Assembly (NCBI GenBank): GCA_023460955.1
Contig: JAEWOH010000002.1
Location: forward strand, 1-64,000
Source: Bacillota bacterium
Lineage (GTDB): Bacteria; Bacillota; Clostridia; Acetivibrionales; DSM-1351
Direction: 5' to 3'
DNA length: 64,000 nucleotides
The translations under genes were made by a program, and so were the position numbers. The first letter of the stretch is position 1, and each line of letters begins with the position of its first letter. The notes under the pieces were generated by a model. It ran no database searches, was not told the DNA's origin, and worked only from the letters and a program-made list of their open reading frames with translations. Shown in pieces: positions 1 to 8,699 of the stretch.

Positions 1-986
1 ATTAATCTGTCCAAATCGCCCTTTAGCAGTATGTCTTCATCTTTATCTATTATAAAATCAGTTTTTAACAATTTTAACTTTTCACAGTATGTCTTTCTAA
101 TGCGTTCAATAAGTTCACTTAGATAAAATTCGCCTGTACTTACTTGAAGGTCCAGAATATCCCTAGTCGAGGCTGAAATTAACTCGGCAACAAAGTTCTC
201 AATCTGAGCAGCCTTTTCCTCAATAAGATGAGCAGCCTCAGATTTTTTTTCGTCAGAAGTATATAAATTGTCATAAATAGCTTTAGAATATAGTTTAATT
301 GTACTTAGTGGTGTTTTAATATCATGTGAGATGGACAAAATCATTGTCTTTTTGTCCTTTTCAAGTTCAAGCTCCCTCCTTTTGGAGGTTTCCAGACTCT
401 GTCTCAACAACTCCAATCCCCATACAAATTTTCCGAAAAAGCGATTCTTATTTTCCCGTAATTCTGTTTTTAAATGACCTTTTGATAATTCATAAGGCAT
501 CTCCACAATCTGGTTAAAGGGTTTAAGAACCGAATATCTTATATAAAACATCACAGCAATAATTGTTGCAGTCATAAAAAGTAAAGATAGATTCAACAAA
601 ATCATTATCGAATGTTTATCATCATCAGTATTCATTATATATGTAAAGCGTAAATAACCTGAAACACGACCTCCATCCTGAAACACGGGCTGTAGTACAA
701 ATCCGTGATTTTTATGAATATCCTTTCCCTCAAAGAAATCAGACATTGCCTCTGTAGAACATGGCAAAGACAAATAACCGACATCAACAACGTATTTAAG
801 CTTATTAAAATCAATTTCTTCAGGCTTTTTACCCTCAGATAACATGTTATTTACCCTGTTAATGTCTATTTTATAGGCTTTATTACCTGCTTCATTCATT
901 TTTCCGTATAAAACTATTGAAGTAATAACAGCCAATGTTATCCATAATAATATTATTCCTGAAATGATACGGTTATACTGGCTCAT
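1..986 (-). CDS. Sensor histidine kinase (partial, C-terminus beyond window)
   Basis: Membrane sensor kinase of the two-component system whose regulator lies just upstream. Read on the minus strand from the ATG at 986 it is open to the window edge (328 codons). Visible parts: TM1 about residues 8-28, an extracytoplasmic stretch of about 95 residues, TM2 about 126-150, a HAMP-like linker, then a HisKA helix with SISHDIKTPLST, phosphoacceptor His221. The ATPase domain is off the window. The start overlaps the regulator stop by 14 bp, so the two are translationally coupled. The sizeable extracytoplasmic domain differs from the short-looped BceS type. The ligand is unknown; the ABC pair upstream suggests a peptide or cell-envelope stress (inference). 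Confidence 0.93.
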   Translation of the reverse strand, partial: MSQYNRIISGIILLWITLAVITSIVLYGKMNEAGNKAYKIDINRVNNMLSEGKKPEEIDFNKLKYVVDVGYLSLPCSTEAMSDFFEGKDIHKNHGFVLQPVFQDGGRVSGYLRFTYIMNTDDDKHSIMILLNLSLLFMTATIIAVMFYIRYSVLKPFNQIVEMPYELSKGHLKTELRENKNRFFGKFVWGLELLRQSLETSKRRELELEKDKKTMILSISHDIKTPLSTIKLYSKAIYDNLYTSDEKKSEAAHLIEEKAAQIENFVAELISASTRDILDLQVSTGEFYLSELIERIRKTYCEKLKLLKTDFIIDKDEDILLKGDLDRL

Positions 987-1653
987 ATTTATAGCCGACT
1001 CCCCATACGGTCATTATTTTTTTAGGTGTTTTGGGTGTTTCTTCTATTTTTTCTCTGAGTTTATTTATATGTACTGTTAATGTGGAGGGCTCACTAAAGC
1101 TGTCAACTCCCCAGACCTTGTCGAACAGCCATTCTTTCCTTAAGGTTTTGCCTTTATTCTGAAGAAACAACAGCAGCAACTCATATTCCTTTATGGTCAT
1201 AATCAGTGGGACATTTTTATAATAAACAGTGTTGGAATTCATATCTATCGTTATGTCTTGGTCGGAAATAATATTAGATTTGTCCCGAAGTTCATAATTT
1301 CTGCGGAGAAGAGCAGCAATTTTTGCAGATAATAAATCGATATCGACCGGTTTTTCAACATAGTCATCAGCTCCAAGTTCCAAACCTGAGATCTTATCTC
1401 TTTTATCTACCCGTGCACTCATTATTATAATCGGAACATTTCCCTGTTTTCTGATAAGCTGGCAGACTCCAAATCCATCAATACCCGGCAGCATTATGTC
1501 CAAAAGTACAAGCTTGACTGTATTTTTACTTATATATTCCATTCCCTCTTCACCACTTCGGGCTAAAAACAGCGAATAACCATCCTTTGTGAGAAAATCA
1601 CAAAGAATGGTTCCAAGTTCTATATTATCCTCTATAATCAGCAAATCTACCAT
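973..1653 (-). CDS. OmpR/PhoB-family response regulator
   Basis: DNA-binding response regulator of 226 aa. The receiver domain covers about residues 1-115 with the acidic pair E8/D9, phosphoacceptor D52 in LLDIMLPGIDG and conserved K101 in EKPV. The C-terminal winged helix (about 130-224) ends in the usual VWGVGYKYE. It starts 3 bp after the stop of the ABC ATPase gene and overlaps the kinase start by 14 bp, so permease, ATPase, regulator and kinase form one transcription unit. By analogy with such quartets it probably activates the transporter genes; the target site is not visible here. Confidence 0.95.
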   Translation of the reverse strand: MVDLLIIEDNIELGTILCDFLTKDGYSLFLARSGEEGMEYISKNTVKLVLLDIMLPGIDGFGVCQLIRKQGNVPIIIMSARVDKRDKISGLELGADDYVEKPVDIDLLSAKIAALLRRNYELRDKSNIISDQDITIDMNSNTVYYKNVPLIMTIKEYELLLLFLQNKGKTLRKEWLFDKVWGVDSFSEPSTLTVHINKLREKIEETPKTPKKIMTVWGVGYKYEPV

Positions 1654-1656
1654 ATA

Positions 1657-2430
1657 TCACCATCCCATATCCATAAGCCAGCTGGCAAGCTTCCTTTCTC
1701 GTTCTTTCTGGTTGCTTTCGTCGGAATATTTACCCAGCTTCAGTTCTCCATTAATATTTCCGTCAACTATGTAAAGCACCTTATCCGTTTTGGCGGCAAC
1801 TTTAATATCATGAGTTACCAGTAAAATTGAGGTTCCTTCAGTATTGATTTTGATTAACTCCGACATGACCTCCTTTGAGGCTTTTGAATTAAGTGCTCCA
1901 GTGGGTTCATCGGCAAATATAACTTTGGGCTTATTTATTAAGGCTCTGCATATACATGCTCTTTGGAGCTGTCCACCTGAGACCTCTGTTATATCATTAT
2001 CTGCTATTTCAATTATATCAAGCTTGCGCATCAGTTCTTTTGCGTATTCGTTAATAGCTTCTCTCTGGTGACGTGTTTTACCGGAAGCAGAGTTGTAAGC
2101 TGATACAATGATATTATCATAGGTGGACAAGTTTCTCAACATATGCATTTGCTGGAAAATAAAACCCATTTTATTCAATCTCAGCTCCGACATTTCATCT
2201 GACTTAAGATTGCTTATATCTTTTCCACAGAAAACCACTCTTCCTGCAGTCAAGCGGTCCATCCCGCTGACTGTATACAGAAGGGTTGATTTTCCCGAAC
2301 CGGAGGGTCCCATTATTGAAATAAATTCACCCTCATTCATTTCAAAATTCACATTGCGAAGTACATTATTCTGTCTTTTATTTACTATATAGGTTTTACA
2401 TAGGTTATTTACAGTTAATACACTAGTCAT
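1657..2430 (-). CDS. ABC transporter ATP-binding protein (MacB/LolD/BceA class)
   Basis: ATPase of 257 aa that energises the neighbouring FtsX-type permease. Walker A GPSGSGKST at 41-49, Q-loop near 93, signature SGGQLQR at 151-157, Walker B VIFADEP at 170-176, and the switch His in LLVTHD near 206. Sequence style is that of the 3.A.1.122/134 group used for lipoprotein or antimicrobial-peptide handling rather than import. It lies 72 bp downstream of the permease gene and 3 bp upstream of the response regulator. Substrate cannot be told from sequence. Confidence 0.95.
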   Translation of the reverse strand: MTSVLTVNNLCKTYIVNKRQNNVLRNVNFEMNEGEFISIMGPSGSGKSTLLYTVSGMDRLTAGRVVFCGKDISNLKSDEMSELRLNKMGFIFQQMHMLRNLSTYDNIIVSAYNSASGKTRHQREAINEYAKELMRKLDIIEIADNDITEVSGGQLQRACICRALINKPKVIFADEPTGALNSKASKEVMSELIKINTEGTSILLVTHDIKVAAKTDKVLYIVDGNINGELKLGKYSDESNQKERERKLASWLMDMGW

Positions 2431-2502
2431 ACTATCATCCTTTCGAACTCTTGGTGTTTTTTACTTGTTTTGCCTTAATAATTTTGCTTTATTGATTTTA
2501 CT

Positions 2503-4890
2503 CTACTCTCGATTGTTAATCTCCCATATATTTGTCCGTTTGATCTGCCCAAGGCTTACTAATACTGCTGTCATAGTTGCTGTAAAAATAATCAAGGGAT
2601 AAATGAGATACACCTCTAGTGGCTTGATTGTCAGTTTTAACTGGGTTCCTCCCATAAAACTAAATATACCTGAGGATAAATAACTGCCAGAGAGATTAGC
2701 TATTAAAGTTCCGACGATTATTGATAAAACAAGAATAATCATTATTCTCAGAGCTTGCCATTTTTTGATATCCTTATTTTTAATACCAATAGATTTAAGG
2801 AGTGCAATCTCAGAAAGCTCTTTAGTCATTAGCATCCTGACCACAAGACATGTAATCAGAAAATTAATACTTAATACAATAACTAAAATTACATTTTTGA
2901 TAACAGCAACCTGACTTAGGGTATTCCCCATAAAGCTGTCCACATACTCACTACTGCTTCTGATTTTTAGCTCAGGAACTTTTTCTTTTAACTCTTCAAG
3001 CAGCTCTGCTTTATTACTGCCTGCGTTAATAAATTCTCCAAAAAGAGTAACTGCACTACTGTCCTCCATATTCATTATATGTTTTTCAGAAAATCGTACA
3101 GAGAAACCCAGATTATTCATTGATTGAAACAGGGCTGTAATTATGTACTCTTTTGTACCGCCTCTTTCTATACAGTTTATGCTGTCACCGATTCCTACTC
3201 CAAAATAATCAGCAGTCCTTTTTGTCAAGGCTAATTCGTTTTCCAATTTTGGGGCTGTTCCTTCCAGGTAGGTATAATTTTCAGTAGAATAATCATAAGC
3301 CTGCATACTTAGTATGTTTTTGCTTTCGTCAGGATTACCGGCATAAACCTTAGCCATAAACATAATTTCAGGATGGAGGTCTGTTTCAAACCCTTTGTTC
3401 TTGATTTTATTCTCCAGAGCAGCAGTATCCTGAAGAAGCTTATCAACGCTGGCGTCCCGGTAGTTAACTCCATAACCCTCGGGCCTTATATTGAAATCGG
3501 AATTTGCCATTCCAAAAAGGGTGAGAATTTCATCAGAGGTAATGGTATTGATAGCATTGATAGGAACAATAATAATGATGGTTCCTATAATAAAGGTCAG
3601 CATCAGAATTAGGAACTTTCTAAACCCCGTCAATATATCACTTAAGGCCATAAATAACGGTGTACCAATACTTTTCATATTATGAAGCTTCAGCTTTCTT
3701 GAAACTGAAAAGCGCTCTCCTGTTTCACCCTGCCTTATAGCATCTATTGCTGTCATTTTATTAATTTTACCGGTACAAATGTAGCAAAAAAGAAGCGTTA
3801 TCAGGATTATTAATATAGAACCTGCACCGGCAAATAAATAATTGCTGACTCCTGATGTCATCATAATATTCTGAGAAATACTGCTTTTCAGTACGTTTGT
3901 AAACGGAATTCCTGCCAGGTAACCCAGTACACCGCCAATTAGCGACAGTGAAAAATACTTAACCAGATATATTTTCTTTATTGCCACATTTTTAAGACCA
4001 ATTGCTTTCATTATGCCTATTTCTTTATAGTCTTCCTCTATTGTAAATCTTATTGTGAACCTAAGAATTAAAAACGATATAAATATCAGGAAAATGCTCA
4101 TAATGCTCATAATGGCAGCGGTAGTCAAATCCATTATATATGTATACGAAACGGTATCTCTGCTAAATGTTGATATTGATGGAATTGAGGTTTTACTGAA
4201 ATCCTTTTCAACCTCTTCGTTAGTTGTATTATCATTTTTTGCCACAGACCAAAGTTTAATAACAATTTTTTGTGTATCGCCATTAAAAGCCTCAAAATCC
4301 TTATCACTGACAATGAAACGCTTCAAGCCCATCAACCCTGAACCAAATACAACATCCTTTAAGTAATGCTTAACCACCAATTCTTTCTCTACTTTACCAA
4401 TAGTTATTTTAATCTTTTCACCAATTTTGAGACCGGTAGCAGTTTTTATTGCATTTGGTATAGCAACCTCTCCTGAATTAAGCTTAAATCTCAGGTTCTG
4501 TTCATCGAACACCAGATTACTTTTTTCCGGTACTCTAGCTATTGTTAAAGTTGCCCCGTCCTGAAGCTTCTTATAATTTTCCGGCAGAGTTATATCATTG
4601 GTACCAACGAGCAACATATCCTCTGAAACCATGGTTTTAACTTTCTTACAATTATCCGCCCACTCTTCCATCATCTTGTCACTTTCAGTGTCTGAAAATG
4701 AGATAATAATATTGTCCGAGATCTGAGAAACATTCATAAAATTTTCCAATGCCGTTGTGGTAGTAAACAGCAGATTAATACTGCTGGCTATCAACATACT
4801 TGCTGTTATCATAAAAACGAACAGTATTATGTTCATAGCTTTTTTCCGTTTAATATCCTTTTTTAGTATCTTAATAAACAAAGCCAACAT
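2503..4890 (-). CDS. FtsX/MacB-type ABC transporter permease, duplicated, about 795 aa
   Basis: Large permease with two FtsX-type halves: N-terminal TM near residues 10-40, a long extracytoplasmic domain, three TMs near 265-390, a TM near 425-450, a second extracytoplasmic domain, and three TMs in the last 130 residues. Both FtsX blocks carry the I-G-I-K-N-x-x-I-K-K type coupling segment (EIGIMKAIGLKN and EIALLKSIGIKN). I chose the ATG at 4890 because AGGAAAGG sits directly upstream; a longer reading from 4920 has no ribosome site. It is the first gene of the permease-ATPase-regulator-kinase unit. The layout resembles antimicrobial-peptide resistance modules, but the duplicated extracytoplasmic domains differ from BceB, which has one. 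Confidence 0.93.
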   Translation of the reverse strand: MLALFIKILKKDIKRKKAMNIILFVFMITASMLIASSINLLFTTTTALENFMNVSQISDNIIISFSDTESDKMMEEWADNCKKVKTMVSEDMLLVGTNDITLPENYKKLQDGATLTIARVPEKSNLVFDEQNLRFKLNSGEVAIPNAIKTATGLKIGEKIKITIGKVEKELVVKHYLKDVVFGSGLMGLKRFIVSDKDFEAFNGDTQKIVIKLWSVAKNDNTTNEEVEKDFSKTSIPSISTFSRDTVSYTYIMDLTTAAIMSIMSIFLIFISFLILRFTIRFTIEEDYKEIGIMKAIGLKNVAIKKIYLVKYFSLSLIGGVLGYLAGIPFTNVLKSSISQNIMMTSGVSNYLFAGAGSILIILITLLFCYICTGKINKMTAIDAIRQGETGERFSVSRKLKLHNMKSIGTPLFMALSDILTGFRKFLILMLTFIIGTIIIIVPINAINTITSDEILTLFGMANSDFNIRPEGYGVNYRDASVDKLLQDTAALENKIKNKGFETDLHPEIMFMAKVYAGNPDESKNILSMQAYDYSTENYTYLEGTAPKLENELALTKRTADYFGVGIGDSINCIERGGTKEYIITALFQSMNNLGFSVRFSEKHIMNMEDSSAVTLFGEFINAGSNKAELLEELKEKVPELKIRSSSEYVDSFMGNTLSQVAVIKNVILVIVLSINFLITCLVVRMLMTKELSEIALLKSIGIKNKDIKKWQALRIMIILVLSIIVGTLIANLSGSYLSSGIFSFMGGTQLKLTIKPLEVYLIYPLIIFTATMTAVLVSLGQIKRTNIWEINNRE

Positions 4891-4963
4891 CCTTTCCTGC
4901 TTGATGTGATGAGTATACATTTCTATTTATTAAATAATCCTTAAATATCAGAGGAAATAAAGA

Positions 4964-4992
4964 AATGAGCCCGGTTTAAATCCGAACTCATT
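4964..4992 (-). terminator. Weak hairpin after the DinB-like gene
   Basis: AATGAG pairs with CTCATT around an imperfect CGG/CCG inner stem, followed on the minus strand by the T-rich run TTTCTTTATTT. It sits about 80 bp beyond the stop at 5071 and ahead of the permease gene. Confidence 0.5.
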
Positions 4993-5070
4993 CCAAATTG
5001 TTGCTTAATTTTAATCCAACAATATTTAGGCTGGATATATTTTTAGTTAATTATTGATTTATGAACTACC

Positions 5071-5757
5071 TTATTTTGGGGCAGCCATCCTGGTTTTAAG
5101 CTTCAGGCAATCGTTCAAATGCACAATTTGATGCCTGGTTACAGGCATAAGTATTATCCCCGCCACTGTTTTCTTACCCCAAAAATCCAACAACCAGATA
5201 GATTGCTCCTGCTCTGTTACTCCACCCTCCTGCAATACCCTTTGGATACTTTGAGATTTGACCTTTCGTTTCATATCATCAGGCTTGAGACTTTTTAATA
5301 ATCTCTGAGTTTGTCTTCCAACCGCTATTCTATAATTTCTAAGCTCCTGCATATCTATTAGAGAACTGAAAACAGATATTTCATTGTCATCCATTGCATT
5401 TCCGGTATCGCATACCGATACCTTCAGTTTTTCCAACCAACTGTCGGTATTTATAATTTGTGCCTGGTCGGCTAGCAGAAGGTTTACAGTAATGTCCTCA
5501 ATTCTTGTAAGGTGCCATAGATTCCATGCAATGGTTGAACCTTGATTTTTAAACTGGGCACGGAAAATTTCGTGGGACAGTCCCTTCCATACTTCATCCT
5601 CATATGTATCGCCATTTATTCCGGACATTTCTGAAGTATGTACAAGTGCATGCATCTCAAGTGCCAGCTCTACGGCCTCGCAAAACATATCCTTTTTTAG
5701 GATTACTTCCTTCAGTCTTGCCTGTTTTGGATTCCATTGCTTCGAAACTTCGATCAT
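5071..5757 (-). CDS. DinB-like four-helix-bundle protein
   Basis: 228 aa, soluble, helical. HLTRIED near residue 82 and RHQIVHLND near 208-216 have the histidine pattern of DinB/YfiT-like metal-binding bundles, a superfamily that includes thiol-dependent enzymes and many uncharacterised proteins. The protein is longer than the usual 150-170 aa DinB domain, with extra N-terminal and central segments. It stands alone between the transporter operon and a degraded racemase. Specific function unknown; family assignment is by motif and helical pattern only. Confidence 0.65.
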   Translation of the reverse strand: MIEVSKQWNPKQARLKEVILKKDMFCEAVELALEMHALVHTSEMSGINGDTYEDEVWKGLSHEIFRAQFKNQGSTIAWNLWHLTRIEDITVNLLLADQAQIINTDSWLEKLKVSVCDTGNAMDDNEISVFSSLIDMQELRNYRIAVGRQTQRLLKSLKPDDMKRKVKSQSIQRVLQEGGVTEQEQSIWLLDFWGKKTVAGIILMPVTRHQIVHLNDCLKLKTRMAAPK

Positions 5758-5849
5758 ATCTTTTCTCCGGTAAATAATTTATCACAGCTGATATTCAACA
5801 CTATTATTCAACGTTGTTAATTTGCTTGATATAAGTAAGTACAATCCCG

Positions 5850-6030
5850 TTAATTGCTTGTGAGCATATCAACTATTGCTTCTACATGTATCTGTACTGT
5901 ATTTAAAAATGGTATTTCCCGTTCGCCATCATTCAGAATTAAAGGTAGCTCTGTACATCCGAGAATTACACTGTCTATTCCATCTTCTTCATACATTCTG
6001 TCTATAATTGATAGCAGAGCATACTTTGTT
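5850..6030 (-). pseudogene. Remnant of an aspartate/glutamate racemase family gene (C-terminal end)
   Basis: Minus-strand frame reads about 59 residues ending at a TAA at 5850-5852, including VILGCTELPLI, the conserved second-cysteine motif of Asp/Glu racemases, followed by the expected FLNTVQIHVEAIVDML tail. It is closed upstream by an in-frame TAA near 6030 and has no start or ribosome site, so about three quarters of the family length is missing. It is a decayed 3' fragment. Confidence 0.8.
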
Positions 6031-6071
6031 TAATTAAATTTTTCTTTCATTTTTCATCAGGTAAGGTTTAG

Positions 6072-6236
6072 TTATGCCCTGTATACCGTGCCGATTATTT
6101 TACGGCAATAGGGGCAAACTAGAACTTTTGTTGCAGACAATACTCCTGTACTGACGGTACCTACTTCTTCAAGTTCTCTCTCGCAATAAGGACATTTCGG
6201 AGTAAAGTCTACTTTTACTATTTTCACACTGGACAT
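6072..6236 (-). CDS. Small zinc-ribbon protein (54 aa)
   Basis: A 54-aa ORF with two CPYC motifs (Cys15/18 and Cys41/44), a textbook four-cysteine zinc ribbon. ATG at 6236 with AGGAGC about 9 nt upstream. It begins just after the end of the preceding small-membrane-protein frame (TAG at 6250), so the two look co-transcribed. The role is unknown; such mini-ribbons can bind nucleic acid or partner proteins. Confidence 0.75.
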   Translation of the reverse strand: MSSVKIVKVDFTPKCPYCERELEEVGTVSTGVLSATKVLVCPYCRKIIGTVYRA

Positions 6237-6249
6237 AATCAACAAGCTC

Positions 6250-6603
6250 CTATTTATTAACGTTATTTTCTTGATTTAACCATTCTTCTGGCAATATTGC
6301 ATACTCATATACATCATGCCAGGCGGGTTTGCCCTCTTGGTCTCAAGCTCTTCTTCTTATTTTGTCCGGAGAGTCCTCACAGACTTCAGTTTCCGTATAT
6401 TTTATTCTGCTCTGTCCTTCCAGTCTTATCATCTTTTCAATCTCAAACTGATTATTTGCCCTTATTTCTTCAGCCTTTAATGTTGTTTCTGAATTTATCT
6501 TTGCGATTTCAAGTTTAAATTTAATTATTTTGTTAACAATTATGGGAGCTACAATTAACGCGGTAAAGCCCAATGTAGCTACCACAGGACTCCAATCTAC
6601 CAT
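6250..6603 (-). pseudogene. Small membrane/coiled-coil protein interrupted by an in-frame UGA
   Basis: From ATG 6603 (AGGAGG at ideal spacing) the frame gives 86 aa: an N-terminal TM (about residues 8-25, TLGFTALIVAPIIVNKII) then a charged helix, ending RRRA-UGA at 6343. The same frame continues after that single stop for 31 codons of coding-like sequence (KPAWHDVYEYAILPEEWL) to a TAG at 6250, directly before the zinc-ribbon ribosome site. So either a nonsense mutation shortened a 117-codon gene, or the 86-aa product is the current form. Nothing nearby suggests selenocysteine recoding. Function unknown. Confidence 0.6.
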
Positions 6604-6658
6604 ACATTCCTCCTGTACTTTATTTATTTATCCTTCTAAAACAGGTTAAATACGCTCT

Positions 6659-7201
6659 TTACTTATTCCATTCATTAGCAAGAACAGCATATATAACATG
6701 GTCAACATAATGATCATAAAGCCATTCTGCTTGTCTTGCAATTCCCTCCTGTATAAATCCCAATCTCACAGGTACTGCTCTGCTCTTTTTATTAAGTTCT
6801 GCAGCCCTTATTTCAACCCTGTTTAGACCTAGATCGTTTATTAAATAATCTATTATGGATCTGCAGGCTTCAGTCATTATACCTCTACCCTGATATTCAG
6901 CAGCGAGCCAATAACCAATTGAGGTCTTTTTATTTTTCCAGTCAATACTATGGAGTCCAATACAGCCTGTTATGAAGCCTTTATAATATATTCCTGCCTG
7001 GAAACCGTTATTATCAGCCAATTGTTTTCTAGCGGATTTAATAAATTCTTTTATTGTATCTACACCATTAGTTGAATCCACCCATGGAAGCCATTCTCTT
7101 AAGTATAGCCGGTTGCTGTCAATTAACTGGTATAACTCTTTTGAATGTTTATTCTCAAGTACTCTCAGTTGAATATCGTCATTTACCTGATAATAGAACA
7201 C
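6659..7201 (-). CDS. GNAT acetyltransferase, RimL/YdaF type
   Basis: About 181 aa. The acetyl-CoA motif is AAEYQGRGIMTEA (about residues 105-117), followed by the RimL-like LGLNRVEIRAAELNKKSRAVPVRLGF segment. The beginning MFYYQVNDDIQLRVLE matches the start of B. subtilis YdaF. For that reason, and because GGAGGGG lies just upstream, I take the GTG at 7201; an in-frame GTG at 7216 has no ribosome site. These enzymes acetylate N-terminal or spermidine amines, or ribosomal protein serines; the substrate is not predictable here. Confidence 0.88.
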   Translation of the reverse strand: MFYYQVNDDIQLRVLENKHSKELYQLIDSNRLYLREWLPWVDSTNGVDTIKEFIKSARKQLADNNGFQAGIYYKGFITGCIGLHSIDWKNKKTSIGYWLAAEYQGRGIMTEACRSIIDYLINDLGLNRVEIRAAELNKKSRAVPVRLGFIQEGIARQAEWLYDHYVDHVIYAVLANEWNK

Positions 7202-7276
7202 CTTATCCCCCTCCACACTTGCTTATTCTGTTTTGTCGTTTATGGTCATTATATACTCTTCCATCCGGTTTGGGTT

Positions 7277-7732
7277 TCAAAAATAATCCTTCATAAGAAT
7301 ATCCACCCATTCAGGAGTTTTGGAATTTTCCTTCCTATCATAAACAGGATAATAGGGTTTAATGTCCAGAACCGGAGTTCCATCTATGGCATCCAAACCT
7401 TTAACAATGAGCTTGTTTGCTTGAACTCCGACAATTTCTACTGTTGTAAGACCTATTGGATTGGGACGATGCTTTGCCCTCTGAGCAAAGATTCCTACCA
7501 TTGGCATATCCTCTCTTCCCTGTGGTCTTCGCTTAAGGTCGGTGCCTGCTTCAAAATAGGCTTGGTGAAGGTAAAAAATAACTACGGCATGAGAAAATTT
7601 ATCCAGACCTTCCAAGCCATCGGTATACTGTTCTTCAAGTATAATTTCAGAAACGACGTCACCCCAATTATGGTCTACGCCCTCAATTACGGGCGATTTA
7701 ACAATACCTATTGATTTTATTATGTAATCCAT
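7277..7732 (-). CDS. tRNA (adenine37-N6)-methyltransferase family protein, TrmO/TsaA type
   Basis: 151 aa covering the whole TsaA/TrmO beta-barrel domain. Hallmarks are FSHAVVIFYLHQ, RRPQGREDMPMVGIFAQRAKHRPNPIGLT and the late D-G-T-P-V-L-D-I-K-P-Y motif. E. coli TrmO uses S-adenosylmethionine to add the N6 methyl of m6t6A at tRNA position 37; related proteins share the fold. The protein is shorter than E. coli TrmO because it lacks the C-terminal extension, as is common in Firmicutes and archaea. It ends 75 bp before the GNAT gene in the same direction. Confidence 0.85.
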   Translation of the reverse strand: MDYIIKSIGIVKSPVIEGVDHNWGDVVSEIILEEQYTDGLEGLDKFSHAVVIFYLHQAYFEAGTDLKRRPQGREDMPMVGIFAQRAKHRPNPIGLTTVEIVGVQANKLIVKGLDAIDGTPVLDIKPYYPVYDRKENSKTPEWVDILMKDYF

Positions 7733-7852
7733 GATATTGCTCCTTACTATATAATATTACTGTAAAAATTATGCATAACACAATATATTCTTAAATGTTT
7801 ACTAAATAATACCATACATTATATGTAATTGGTATACTTTAATATTAATGTA

Positions 7853-7877
7853 ACGAGGCAATCAGCCGCAGCCTCGT
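7853..7877. repeat. Short inverted repeat
   Basis: ACGAGGC and GCCTCGT are perfect 7-bp arms around an 11-nt loop, lying 3 bp beyond the terminator at 7881-7914. There is no T-run on either side, so it is not itself a classic terminator. Confidence 0.5.
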
Positions 7878-7880
7878 CAT

Positions 7881-7914
7881 AAAAAAAGTTGGCAACCGGT
7901 TGGTCTCCAACTTT
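7881..7914 (-). terminator. Rho-independent terminator of the TetR/ABC/flavin-reductase operon
   Basis: On the minus strand AAAGTTGG pairs with CCAACTTT around a 14-nt loop, followed by a T-run of seven. It lies 27 bp past the stop of the flavin reductase gene and closes the unit that begins at 11524. Confidence 0.85.
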
Positions 7915-7941
7915 ATATTTATCTATATATTCTACAACAAC

Positions 7942-8655
7942 TTAAAACGGAGTACTTTTGCTGCCTAACCAACCCTTTTGAAGCCAATATTTTTTATCTG
8001 TGTTGTTATCATCGTATTTTAGGATGGCCTTTTTCATTACAAAAAACATGAACCTTGAAAACAAACCTGCATGAATTTTATTACGTTTTAAAAGACTTGA
8101 GTAATATTTATCGGCTTTCTTTTCCAACCTCTTCTCAAATTTATTTTGTTTTTCAGTCTTCATATCTTCCCAACTCATTGCAAATATCCTCAGACCACAG
8201 TCATAGATTCTTTTCATGCCCCAATATTTCATACTTCTTGAAATAGTTTTTATTGCTTTGCCTGTACCGGCTCCGGCAGTAGTTGAAATTACCATTCCTA
8301 TTTTTGAAAACATTTCTTCCATTGGTCTGTGTGGAATAAACATGTAGCCGTAATGATCCAGGAAGGCTTTTACCGCACCGCTTTCAGCAAGAGTATATAC
8401 CGGAGAAGTAATTATTATTCCGTCTGCTTCCTTCATTGCTTGTTCTATAGGTTGCGAAAACTGTGCATGAGGGCATTTATCCTCTCCCTTGAAAAAACAG
8501 TTATAGCAGCCACAGCAAAAGTGAGGCAAATCCTTTGGAAGGTAAAATTCCTTAAATTCAACAGATCCCCTTTTTTCAAGCCGGGACATTAGTATTTTGG
8601 TTGCCTTGTAGGTATTACCCTTTCTAGGGCTACCGTGAATTACACAGATTTTCAT
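7942..8655 (-). CDS. NADPH-dependent FMN reductase / flavodoxin-fold oxidoreductase
   Basis: About 237 aa. The flavodoxin-like fold opens with MKICVIHGSPRKGNTYK, the FMN phosphate-binding loop, then SPVYTLAESGAVKAFLDHYGY and TTAGAGTG. A cluster of cysteines (FCCGCYNCFFKGEDKCPH, about residues 46-64) is typical of the iron-sulfur-flavoprotein-like subgroup. I start at ATG 8655, preceded by AAGGGAG; a GTG at 8670 is upstream of that site. It follows YjbQ by 44 bp and ends the operon. Redox partner unknown. Confidence 0.87.
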   Translation of the reverse strand: MKICVIHGSPRKGNTYKATKILMSRLEKRGSVEFKEFYLPKDLPHFCCGCYNCFFKGEDKCPHAQFSQPIEQAMKEADGIIITSPVYTLAESGAVKAFLDHYGYMFIPHRPMEEMFSKIGMVISTTAGAGTGKAIKTISRSMKYWGMKRIYDCGLRIFAMSWEDMKTEKQNKFEKRLEKKADKYYSSLLKRNKIHAGLFSRFMFFVMKKAILKYDDNNTDKKYWLQKGWLGSKSTPF

Positions 8656-8699
8656 AGCAACTCCCTTCACATTTATATATAAATATTAACTTTTGACAT

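Noticed and set aside
6343..6345. Selenocysteine insertion at the UGA of the small membrane protein
   Set aside because: No redox context (no neighbouring Cys) and no hairpin directly after the UGA that looks like a bacterial SECIS element.
7145..7714. 189-codon plus-strand frame opposite trmO-like and GNAT genes
   Set aside because: It overlaps two well-supported minus-strand genes and a spacer; low-complexity translation with no ribosome site.
7853..7877. Second terminator next to 7881-7914
   Set aside because: The hairpin has no T-run on either strand; kept only as a short inverted repeat.
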